Assembly: GCA_965220615.1 (NCBI GenBank)
Contig: CBDCQL010000002.1
Span: 186,001-250,000 of the forward strand
Reading direction: 5' to 3'
DNA length: 64,000 nt
From: JAGWBD01 sp965220615
GTDB taxonomy: Bacteria; Chloroflexota; Anaerolineae; Aggregatilineales; Phototrophicaceae
A program made the translations under genes and the position numbers. This document shows, one piece after another, positions 44,433 to 51,782 of this stretch. The notes under the pieces were generated by a model, which was not told the DNA's origin, made no database searches, and was given only the letters and a program-made list of their open reading frames with translations. How positions within the stretch are numbered: position 1 is the stretch's first letter; every line of letters begins with the position of its first letter.

Positions 44433-44477
44433 GACCGACGTCCCGCCCGCCTCATCGCCCACGGTTTCAGCCGCTGC

Positions 44478-44951
44478 CTAGTCGATCTTTCGGATGGTGA
44501 AGACAATGTCGCCGTCGGGCGCCTGTACGGTGACCCTTTGGCGCACCTTCGCGCCCAGCAGCGCCTTGCCCAGCGGGCTGCCGGCGGAGATGCGGCCCTC
44601 GCCAGGGCTGGCCTCGGCCGAACCGACGATCTGGTAGACCTCGGTCTCGCGCGAGCCCTTTTCCGTCACCGTGACGCGCGAACCCAGCGCGACGACGTCG
44701 TGGCTGCCGCTGTCCTCAATGACCTCGGCGTTGTTGAGGATTATTTCGAGGCGCTGGATTTCACCCTCAATGAAGGCCTGCTCGTTCTTGGCGTCCTCAT
44801 ATTCGGCGTTCTCGGTCAGGTCGCCGCCTTCCGCGAGGGCCTGGTGCAGGCGTTCGGCAACTTCGGCGCGACGCACCGAGGTCAGAAAGCCGAGTCGTTT
44901 TTCAAGTTCGGCGAAGCCTTCCGGTGTGAGGTATTGCGGCTGGTCGACCAT
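44478..44951 (-). CDS. greA: Transcription elongation factor GreA
   Basis: 157 residues, the normal length. N-terminal coiled-coil finger with EGGDLTENAEYEDAKNEQ, whose acidic tip (D, E) stimulates RNA cleavage by stalled polymerase, and the C-terminal FKBP-like domain with ISAGSPLGKALLGAKVRQRV. Confidence 0.96.
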   Translation of the reverse strand: MVDQPQYLTPEGFAELEKRLGFLTSVRRAEVAERLHQALAEGGDLTENAEYEDAKNEQAFIEGEIQRLEIILNNAEVIEDSGSHDVVALGSRVTVTEKGSRETEVYQIVGSAEASPGEGRISAGSPLGKALLGAKVRQRVTVQAPDGDIVFTIRKID

Positions 44952-44997
44952 GACGGTACTCCCTGAACGGTTTCCGGCGCCACCGGCGCCAGGGATT

Positions 44998-45028
44998 AAA
45001 AAAACACCGCGCGAACCGTGTCGCGGTG
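44998..45028 (-). terminator. Rho-independent terminator after nth
   Basis: On the minus strand CACCGCG (45028-45022), a ten-base loop, CGCGGTG (45011-45005) and seven T. A perfect 7-bp GC-rich stem and T-run lie 60 bases beyond the nth stop codon and about 50 bases ahead of greA, so greA should have its own promoter between or be reached by readthrough. Confidence 0.85.
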
Positions 45029-45090
45029 GCTGCTTGCCGTTTCTGGCCGAAATGTAGCACGAAAGGGTACGACTGTAAAGAGAGGCTCTC

Positions 45091-45801
45091 TCAGGTGGAC
45101 GGCGCGGCCGCCTGTTGTGCGCCGTACCAGTCGCAGCCTGCGCTCAGGGGGCAGTTGGCGCAGTCCGGGCGGCGCGCATGGCAGATTCCCCGGCCGTGCA
45201 GGATCAACTGGATGTGAAAGCTGTAGTGCTGGTCGGGGGGCACCAGGGCCTCCATCAGCGGGTGGGCGCGTTCTGCGCTCATCTTTTTGGGGATCAGGCC
45301 CAGGCGCTTGCCGACGCGATGGACGTGTGTGTCCACCGGCAGGGAAGGCCGGCCAAAGGCAAAGCAGAGCACGATGGCGGCGGTCTTGGGGCCCACGCCG
45401 CGCAGCGAGGTCAACCAGGCCCTGGCTTCCTCCAGCGGCAGTTGCGCGAGAAAATCGATGTTGAAGGCGCCCTGCTGGTCGTGGATGTCGCGCAGCAGCG
45501 CCTGGATGCGGGGCCCCTTCTGGTTGCCGAGGCCGGCCACGCGAATGGTCGCGATCACTTCTTCAGTTGGCGCCTCGACGACGCCACGCCAGTCCGGCCA
45601 GCGCGCCTTCAGGGCGTCGAAGGCGCGGTCGCGATTGGTATCGTTGGTGCTCTGGCTCAGAATGCAGCTGACCAGCTCGTCCACGGGGTCGACGCCGGCG
45701 CGCCACACAGGACGGCCGTGAAGTTCGCCCAGAATGGCGGCCAGCGGGGCCACCTTCGCCCGCCGCCTTTCGAATTCCTCCGCCGGCATGTTGACGCCCA
45801 T
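45091..45801 (-). CDS. nth: Endonuclease III-like base-excision DNA glycosylase
   Basis: 236 residues. The helix-hairpin-helix segment LRGVGPKTAAIVL contains the catalytic Lys, and LPVDTHVHRV the catalytic Asp. The C-terminus has the four-cysteine cluster C-x6-C-x2-C-x5-C (CHARRPDCANCPLSAGC) for a 4Fe-4S centre. It excises oxidised pyrimidines. The ATG at 45801 is chosen. A start at 45828 would overlap the upstream gene. Confidence 0.93.
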   Translation of the reverse strand: MGVNMPAEEFERRRAKVAPLAAILGELHGRPVWRAGVDPVDELVSCILSQSTNDTNRDRAFDALKARWPDWRGVVEAPTEEVIATIRVAGLGNQKGPRIQALLRDIHDQQGAFNIDFLAQLPLEEARAWLTSLRGVGPKTAAIVLCFAFGRPSLPVDTHVHRVGKRLGLIPKKMSAERAHPLMEALVPPDQHYSFHIQLILHGRGICHARRPDCANCPLSAGCDWYGAQQAAAPST

Positions 45802-45824
45802 GCCGCGATTGTAGTGCGCCGGGC

Positions 45825-46913
45825 TCAATTCGCCAGCGCGCCAAGCCAGGTGGCCCGGGCGACCGGCAGCAGGGCGCCATCGCTCAGGTCCAGTTTCCAG
45901 GTGCCGTCACGCAAGGCGTCGCCGCTGGTGAGAAGTACCGTGTTGTCACCGTCGCTCCAGGTGACCGGGCGCAACAGTTCGCTGGCAGGCTCACCCAGAA
46001 TCTGGCTGCTGCCGTCTTCAAGCTCAGCGAGCACAAAGACACTGCGCACCGCCTGACCGCCGTTTCCGGCGCGAACCTGGGACAGGGTATAGAGCGCGCG
46101 CGAGCCGCCCGGAGCGAGCAGCAGGTGAGTCGCGGCCGTGAAGCCGGGCAGGGTCGGGGCGGCGATTCGTCGCCGCAGGTCGCCATTCAGGTCACGCTGG
46201 ACCAGATCGAAGCCGTCGAGGTCTGCGGCGAGTTGCAGGCGCAACACTTGCCCGGGGCCGAAAGCCGCGCCGCAAAGGCAGCCCGGTTCGTCCGGCAGTG
46301 GCCGGGTAAAGCCCTCGTCCAGGGTCAGGGCAAAGAGATCGGCAAAACCGGCGCGCTGCGCTTCACCCGCCTGCAGGAGTGGCCGGTAGTCCATAAACAG
46401 GGTGGTGCCGTCCCCGCTGAATGCCACGGGCACGGCATGCCGTTCCGGTCGCGGCCCGTCGACCAGCACGTCCCGGACGTCGTCGCCATGGATGTCGGAG
46501 ACGCGCGTGAAGCTGCGCAACTGACCGTCGGCTCCCTGTTCGGTGTAGGTCCAGGCGATGCGCGAAGCGTCCGGGGAGACCAGCCAGTCGACGCGCAACG
46601 TGGCGCCAGGCAATTGAATGAAGGGGTGGTCACTAATGTCACCGGCCGTGTTGACCAGACGCACGCGCCGCTCTTCGAGATCAAAATAAAGCACGTCTTC
46701 CCGCAGGGGCGTGTAGCGTTCACCGGGCAGGTCGACGCGAAGGTCGTGGCCGTTGCGGCGGTCAACAAAACGCAGCCGGTCACGACCGGCTGCGTCAATA
46801 TTCTGTTGTAGCCATACCTGTACGGGCCTGCGACCGGCCGCCTGGCTATCCTGCGCCTGGCCAGTTACCGGCGCGATCAGCAGGACCAGAAGCAGGCCCG
46901 CAAGAACTCTCAG
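45825..46913 (-). CDS. Secreted beta-propeller-like protein, probable CTG start
   Basis: The part from GTG 46694 down encodes 289 residues with blade-like repeats (SPDASRIAWTYTEQG, FSGDGTTLFMDYRP, LAPGGSRALYTL). In the same frame the sequence continues upstream as RVLAGLLLVLLIAPVTGQAQ, a clear signal peptide, followed by QVWLQQNIDAAG, but with no ATG, GTG or TTG. A CTG at 46913 directly overlaps the TGA of the preceding gene (CTGA) and would start the signal peptide. The CTG start is therefore proposed. A frameshift or sequencing error is the alternative. Probably exported; function unknown. Confidence 0.6.
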   Translation of the reverse strand: MRVLAGLLLVLLIAPVTGQAQDSQAAGRRPVQVWLQQNIDAAGRDRLRFVDRRNGHDLRVDLPGERYTPLREDVLYFDLEERRVRLVNTAGDISDHPFIQLPGATLRVDWLVSPDASRIAWTYTEQGADGQLRSFTRVSDIHGDDVRDVLVDGPRPERHAVPVAFSGDGTTLFMDYRPLLQAGEAQRAGFADLFALTLDEGFTRPLPDEPGCLCGAAFGPGQVLRLQLAADLDGFDLVQRDLNGDLRRRIAAPTLPGFTAATHLLLAPGGSRALYTLSQVRAGNGGQAVRSVFVLAELEDGSSQILGEPASELLRPVTWSDGDNTVLLTSGDALRDGTWKLDLSDGALLPVARATWLGALAN

Positions 46914-47131
46914 ACGCGCTGATGCCAGTCGAACATCTCGCTTTCCTGGATCTGCGCATGCGCAAGGTTACGCCGCAGCTCGTAGCGCGTGCTGATGAGG
47001 CTGGTACAGACGGGTTGTTCTTCTGTATCGGGCGCGCGGAGCGTGGCGTAGACCAGCAGGGCGACGATGGCGCTGGCCAGCAGAAAGGCGAATAGCAGTG
47101 CGGGAATGAAGGATACGGGGTCAATTGTCAT
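46910..47131 (-). CDS. Small single-span membrane protein
   Basis: 73 residues. TM helix ALLFAFLLASAIVALLVYA near the N-terminus, then a charged region TRYELRRNLAHAQIQ. GGAGAGGAGATCC precedes the ATG at 47131, a strong ribosome binding site. It leads the operon with the beta-propeller protein. No family recognised. Confidence 0.6.
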   Translation of the reverse strand: MTIDPVSFIPALLFAFLLASAIVALLVYATLRAPDTEEQPVCTSLISTRYELRRNLAHAQIQESEMFDWHQRV

Positions 47132-47336
47132 GACGGATCTCCTCTCCTCCCCTCGGATCAGAAACCAGTGACCTTGTCTTGCAGCCCTCCTTTCTCCTGT
47201 CTGTGCCCTGACTTTAACATGGTTTTAAATCCAATTGCAAATTTTCGTTGCGGAAGAAGCTGATTCGGCTGGATTGACCCGCTGCCAGGGCGTGATTATA
47301 CTTTTCATCCTGCCTTTGCCTGCCGGGGGACTGCCC

Positions 47337-47582
47337 GTGGCCGAAGAAACCCTCGACCCCGAACTTCTCAAAATCCTGCGTTGCCCGGTGGCCGTGCACT
47401 ACAAGGATCGCGGCGACGACCCAGGCCAACTGGAACTGGTGAAGGGCGCCTGGCTGGTCTGCGCGGACTCCGGCTACAAGTATCCAATTCGGGACGGCAT
47501 ACCGGTCATGCTGGTCGATGAAGGCGCGAAGTGGGTAGATACACCCGTCGAGGACCTGCCGCTGCCCCCACCCGCAGAATAA
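47337..47582 (+). CDS. Trm112-like protein
   Basis: 81 residues. LDPELLKILRCPVA at the start and YPIRDGIPVMLVDEG at the end are the Trm112/YcaR pattern. Of the usual two CxxC pairs only single cysteines remain (RCPV, VCAD), so metal binding may be lost. Trm112-like proteins act as small activators of methyltransferases. GTG start at 47337 after GGGGGACTGCCC. Confidence 0.82.
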   Translation: MAEETLDPELLKILRCPVAVHYKDRGDDPGQLELVKGAWLVCADSGYKYPIRDGIPVMLVDEGAKWVDTPVEDLPLPPPAE

Positions 47583-47594
47583 AGGCGCTCCCGG

Positions 47595-48602
47595 TCAACC
47601 CGGGAGGTCAATCGGCGCGGACAGCAGCGCGTGCAGCAAATCGATGCAGGCCTGTACGTCGCGAATGTCGGCCGTCTCGCTGGTCGTGTGCAGAAAGCGG
47701 CAGGGGATAGAAATGCAACCGCTGGGTACGCCGGCCCTCGCGCTCTGAATCACGGCGGCGTCGGTCGTACCGCCGCCGAGCAACTCGCGTTGCACCGGAA
47801 TGCCATTTTCGCCGGCGCAGGCTTCCATCCAGGCCACGATGGCCGGTGGCACGACCAGGCCGCTGTCGTGCACCTTGATTGCCGCGCCGCCCCCGAGAGT
47901 GACCGCCATCTTGCGATTGCGCAACTCGTCACCGGTGGCCGTCACGTCCAGCGCGATGCCCAGGTGCGGGTCGATGCCGTAGGCGGCGGTGCGCGCCCCG
48001 CGCAGGCCGACCTCTTCCTGGACGCTGAAGACGAAATGCACTTCGTTGGCCGCCTGACGCCCCAGCTTGCGCAGGGCCTCAATGGCTACGGCGCAGCCGA
48101 TACGGTCGTCCAGGGACTTGGCGATGATGCGCGTGCCGCGCGTCTCGAATTCGCGCCAGAAGCCGGCCGGGCTGCCCGCCGCCACGGCGCCGCCGTTGCC
48201 GTCGCTGACGTCGATGTAAAAGTCGGAGAGGGCGGGCACGCTGGTACGACCCTTCCCGAAACTGTCATACACCCCAATGACGCCGGTGGCGCCGTTTTCG
48301 AAACGCACGCGGTTGCCCGCCAGGCTGCTGTTGAGCAGGCCGCCGATGGGCTCGAAGCGCAGGTAGCCGCTCTGCGGCTCGGCAAACAGGGCCATCACGC
48401 CGATTTCGTCCATGTGGGCGGAGACCATCACTCGTTTACCGCCGCTGCCCACGCGGCAAATGAGGTTGCCGAGCGCGTCAACCCGCATGTCGTCGACGAG
48501 GTCGGCCACTTCTTCCTGAATCAGACGCCGAATTTGATGTTCGTAGCCGGACGGCCCCCAGGCCTCTGCCAGTTTGCGAATGAGTGCGTTCACGGTCTTC
48601 AC
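47595..48602 (-). CDS. M42-family metallopeptidase, third gene of three
   Basis: 335 residues. Metal-binding and catalytic motifs SAHMDEIGVM, SLDDRIGCAVAI, SVQEEVGLRGA and GGGTTDAAVI are all present. M42 enzymes form large tetrahedral (TET) aminopeptidase complexes in the cytoplasm. It follows the second M42 gene with a 4-base ATGA overlap. Confidence 0.93.
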   Translation of the reverse strand: MKTVNALIRKLAEAWGPSGYEHQIRRLIQEEVADLVDDMRVDALGNLICRVGSGGKRVMVSAHMDEIGVMALFAEPQSGYLRFEPIGGLLNSSLAGNRVRFENGATGVIGVYDSFGKGRTSVPALSDFYIDVSDGNGGAVAAGSPAGFWREFETRGTRIIAKSLDDRIGCAVAIEALRKLGRQAANEVHFVFSVQEEVGLRGARTAAYGIDPHLGIALDVTATGDELRNRKMAVTLGGGAAIKVHDSGLVVPPAIVAWMEACAGENGIPVQRELLGGGTTDAAVIQSARAGVPSGCISIPCRFLHTTSETADIRDVQACIDLLHALLSAPIDLPG

Positions 48603-49684
48603 TCCCTGTGATGACGGTTTGACAGGTCTTCATGGGCCAGCAGCGCCGGCGAGACGGCGTTCAGGGCGGCGCGCAGCAAGGCCAGTGAGTGGTCGAAGTC
48701 GCTGACGCGCAGCAGGGCGGCCGGCCCGTGGACGTAACGCGCGGGCATGGAAATGGCCGCCGTGGGTACGCCGCTGCCGGCGACGTGGATGGCGCCGGCG
48801 TCGTTGCCGCCGCCCTGCGAGCTCTTCAATTGAAAGGGTATGCCCTGCTCCTCCGCCGTGGCGCGCAGCCAGTTAAGCAGGCGCGGATCGACAATCGTGC
48901 GAGAGTCCATCACGGTCAACACGGGGCCGGCGCCCTGGCGCGTGGCCGGGTTGAAGGCGATGCTCTCTTCGGCGTCGGCCGTCAGGTCCGGCAGATCGTG
49001 CGCCGGGGTGCTCTCCAGCACGATGGCGAGGTCGGGCTGCAGCGACTCGACCACCACGCTGGCGCCGCGCAGACCGATCTCCTCCTGGGTGGTGAAGGCC
49101 ACCAGCAGGTCGCAGGGCAGGGGCTCGCCCTGCAGCAACTCTACAAGCAGGGCGCAGCCGGCGCGGTTGTCGAGCGCCTTGCCGCGCACAGCCCCTTCGC
49201 CAACAGTCGTGAATTCGGAGGGGAAGGTGATCATGTCGCCGGGTTTGACGTGGGCGGCCGCCCCGGCCCTGTCGCTGGCCCCTATGTCGATACGCAGGTT
49301 GTCCAGCGGCACGGTCTTCTGCTCGCGCCCCAGGTGAATCGGCTTCCACATGAACACGCCCGGCACGCCGGCCGGACCCACGCTGACGCGCAGGCCGGGC
49401 AGGATGCGCGCGTCCACGCCGCCCACGGGGTAGACCCGCAGCAGGCCGTCGCCGTCGATGCTGCGCAGCATAAAGCCGATCTCGTCCATGTGGGCCGACA
49501 CCAGTACGCGCGGCAAGTCGGCGCCCGCCGCACCCGGCTTGTGCGCCAGCACGTTGCCCAGGGCGTCCACGCGAACGTCCTCCACAAGGCCGGCGATGGC
49601 CGCCAGAATGACCTCGCGCGCTTCCTCTTCCTGGCCGGAGACGCCGCGGGCGTCGGCGAGTTGTCGCATCAGGTCCTGGTTCAT
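48599..49684 (-). CDS. M42-family metallopeptidase, second gene of three
   Basis: 361 residues. SAHMDEIGFML, ALDNRAGCALL (DNR where the others have DDR), TTQEEIGLRGA and QGGGNDAGAIH. The bridging Asp is conserved and the next residue is Asn. Joined on both sides by 4-base overlaps with its paralogues. Confidence 0.93.
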   Translation of the reverse strand: MNQDLMRQLADARGVSGQEEEAREVILAAIAGLVEDVRVDALGNVLAHKPGAAGADLPRVLVSAHMDEIGFMLRSIDGDGLLRVYPVGGVDARILPGLRVSVGPAGVPGVFMWKPIHLGREQKTVPLDNLRIDIGASDRAGAAAHVKPGDMITFPSEFTTVGEGAVRGKALDNRAGCALLVELLQGEPLPCDLLVAFTTQEEIGLRGASVVVESLQPDLAIVLESTPAHDLPDLTADAEESIAFNPATRQGAGPVLTVMDSRTIVDPRLLNWLRATAEEQGIPFQLKSSQGGGNDAGAIHVAGSGVPTAAISMPARYVHGPAALLRVSDFDHSLALLRAALNAVSPALLAHEDLSNRHHRE

Positions 49685-50751
49685 GTCTCGTCGCCTTCCG
49701 GGTCCGTGGCCAGCAGGAAATCTCCCTCCACTTCCGCGATGAAGTGCGCCAGCAGGCGGCCGGCGCGCTCGATGTCGCGCGGGTCCAGCGTCTCCACCGG
49801 CGAATGCATGTTGCGCACGGGAATGCCCAGCAGGGCAGTGGGCACACCGGCGCGCGCGACCTGAATGGCCCAGGCGTCGGTGCCGCTGGCGCCGGAGATC
49901 ACGCCGCCCTGCAGTGGAATCTCCTGCCTTTTGGCGGTGTCGCGCAAGCGCTCACCGAGGCGGCGATGGAAATTGGGGCCGACCGGCAGGCCCGGCCCCA
50001 CCCCCAGTTCGACGGAGTTGTCGGGCTCGACGCCGGGCTGCACGGCGAAATCGACGTCCAGCGCGATGGCGAGATCCGGCCTGATGCGCCAGGCGGCCGT
50101 GCGCGCGCCCAACAAGCCGGTCTCCTCCTGCGCGGTGGCCACGGCGCAGACTTCATGGCCGTGTTGCAGGGTCTGAAGCTGCTGCAGGCAGACCGTCAGC
50201 GCGGCCACCGAAGCGCGGTCGTCCATGGCCTTGCCCGCCAGACGCCCGTTCTGCAACTCAATCATGGGTGCGTCCTGGGTGATCAGGTCGCCGGGCTGCA
50301 CCAGATCCTCCACTTCCGCCGGTTCCAGACCGACGTCGACCAGCAGGTGGTCCATGGGCTCGTAATTCTGGCGCTCGGCCATGGGCAGCATGTGCGGGGG
50401 TTTGGCGGCCACCACGCCGGGCAGTGGCCGGCGACCGTGCACGATGACCGCCTGGGCCGGCAGGACGCGGTTGTCCACGCCGCTGATGCGATGCAGGCTG
50501 ATGAAGCCGTCGACCACCTCGCGCACCATCAGGCCGATCTCGTCCATGTGGGCCGCCAGCATGATGCGCAACGAAGGCTCACACTCGCGCGTCGGGCGCT
50601 TCGTCGCGATCAGGCTGCCGAGGCCGTCGGTCGAGAGGTCATCGCACAGCGGCCCCCATACGCCACTCAGGTAGTCGCGCAGCGGCCCCTCGTGGCCGGA
50701 GGGGGCGTGGAGCTCCACCATGGCGCGCAAGTGGGCGTTCAGATCAAACAC
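49681..50751 (-). CDS. M42-family metallopeptidase, first gene of three
   Basis: 356 residues. AAHMDEIGLMV, AMDDRASVAAL, ATAQEETGLLGA and GASGTDAWAIQ. The three proteins share the fold but are clearly different in sequence, so the array is old. Together they may form a mixed TET complex, as paired TET enzymes do in some archaea, or cover different residues. Confidence 0.93.
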   Translation of the reverse strand: MFDLNAHLRAMVELHAPSGHEGPLRDYLSGVWGPLCDDLSTDGLGSLIATKRPTRECEPSLRIMLAAHMDEIGLMVREVVDGFISLHRISGVDNRVLPAQAVIVHGRRPLPGVVAAKPPHMLPMAERQNYEPMDHLLVDVGLEPAEVEDLVQPGDLITQDAPMIELQNGRLAGKAMDDRASVAALTVCLQQLQTLQHGHEVCAVATAQEETGLLGARTAAWRIRPDLAIALDVDFAVQPGVEPDNSVELGVGPGLPVGPNFHRRLGERLRDTAKRQEIPLQGGVISGASGTDAWAIQVARAGVPTALLGIPVRNMHSPVETLDPRDIERAGRLLAHFIAEVEGDFLLATDPEGDET

Positions 50752-50769
50752 AGGCCCTCCTGGACTCGA

Positions 50770-51234
50770 TCATTCATCGTCTTCCTCGTCACTGAACTGC
50801 TGGATGGGCACGGCGGTCTCGGTTGCCGGGCCCGCGGGTTCGGCCGGGACCGCCGGGGGCGGGTTGACCGGCGGCGGGTTCACCGGCAGGGCGCTGTCCG
50901 GCGGCGGCTGCGCGACCGGTTGCTGTTGCGGCTGCTGCTGACCCGTCTCCGGCTGCTGCGCAGGCGGGCGGAACTGCCGCGGCGTGGGCGGCAGGGGTCG
51001 CGTGGCGGTCACGATGACGCTGCGAAAGGGCGTGCTGGTGCGGGTGGGCGTGGCGGTGCTCAAACGCGGCGTGGCGCTGGCCGTCGGGGTCGCTGTGGCC
51101 GACTGCGCGCCCGGCGCCACCCCCCAGAGGACGAAGCCGATGCAATAGAGCGGGGCCGTCGCCAGGATGATGACGAAGAGCAAGAGGCGCAGGTTGCGGC
51201 GTCCGCCGGAGGGGAAGGGCAGCAACTCGGACAT
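50770..51234 (-). CDS. Membrane-anchored Pro/Thr-rich protein
   Basis: 154 residues. A short N-terminus, a transmembrane helix NLRLLLFVIILATAPLYCIG, then a low-complexity extracytoplasmic tail rich in Thr, Pro, Ala and Gln (SATATPTASATPRLSTATP, PVNPPPVNPPPAVP). It ends in an acidic DEEDDE run. Not a known family. Start at 51234 gives MSELLPFPSGGRR. Confidence 0.6.
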   Translation of the reverse strand: MSELLPFPSGGRRNLRLLLFVIILATAPLYCIGFVLWGVAPGAQSATATPTASATPRLSTATPTRTSTPFRSVIVTATRPLPPTPRQFRPPAQQPETGQQQPQQQPVAQPPPDSALPVNPPPVNPPPAVPAEPAGPATETAVPIQQFSDEEDDE

Positions 51235-51290
51235 GCGGCGAAGTGTATCCGGCGCAGGGGGGAGTCTCAAGATTCACGGTGGGGCGGGGG

Positions 51291-51320
51291 TTGACAAATG
51301 GAACAAATGTTCGCTATGCT
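51291..51320 (+). promoter_or_regulatory. Sigma70-like promoter
   Basis: TTGACA at 51291-51296 (consensus -35) and TATGCT at 51315-51320, separated by 18 bases. Reads into the tail-collar gene, whose start is 40 bases further. One of the few clear promoters in the window. Confidence 0.65.
51301..51312. promoter_or_regulatory. SOS-box-like operator between -35 and -10
   Basis: GAAC-AAAT-GTTC fits the GAAC-N4-GTTC form bound by LexA of the Bacillus type. It lies wholly between the -35 and -10 elements, where a bound repressor would block RNA polymerase. LexA itself is not in the window. Confidence 0.5.
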
Positions 51321-51359
51321 AATATTGTGTTTCTGATCGAAGTTTTCCGGAGACACAAA

Positions 51360-51728
51360 GTGTTCGACGATCCAATAAACCCGAATGAACAATATCAACA
51401 ACACATACAGGAGGTTTTCAGGGCGTCACTAGCAGATGCACGAGATGGCGAGTGCTTTTTTGAGCATTTCATGGATGGCGCAGGTTGGAGACCGTTGACA
51501 GAGGAATTGTGGAGCAATCATCCCGTTGGGGCTGTTGTTATGTATAAGGGTTCAAACTTGCCGAAGAGTGCCTTGGTTTGTGATGGGAGCGAAGTGAGCC
51601 GCGAGGTGTATCAAGAACTCTTCGAAGTGATAGGTACCAGATTTGGAGCAGGTGATGGAAGTACCACCTTCAATCTTCCGGCATTTCCTTCTCCTGCTCC
51701 GTCAATTAGACGCATCATCAGAGCATAA
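51360..51728 (+). CDS. Phage tail collar-domain protein
   Basis: 122 residues. The C-terminal 60 contain HPVGAVVMYKGSNLPKSALV, CDGSEVSR and DGSTTFNLPAF, the signature of the phage tail collar (Collar, PF07484-type) domain, found at the tips of phage tail fibres and in microcystin-dependent proteins. No other phage gene is near. CCGGAGAC before the GTG at 51360 sets the start. The frame is open further upstream but that part has no family match. AT-rich compared with surroundings. Confidence 0.75.
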   Translation: MFDDPINPNEQYQQHIQEVFRASLADARDGECFFEHFMDGAGWRPLTEELWSNHPVGAVVMYKGSNLPKSALVCDGSEVSREVYQELFEVIGTRFGAGDGSTTFNLPAFPSPAPSIRRIIRA

Positions 51729-51782
51729 CGGCCCAAGAAGTCAGACTTTCATAGGGGCCTCAATTGGGGGTTGCTCGGAACA

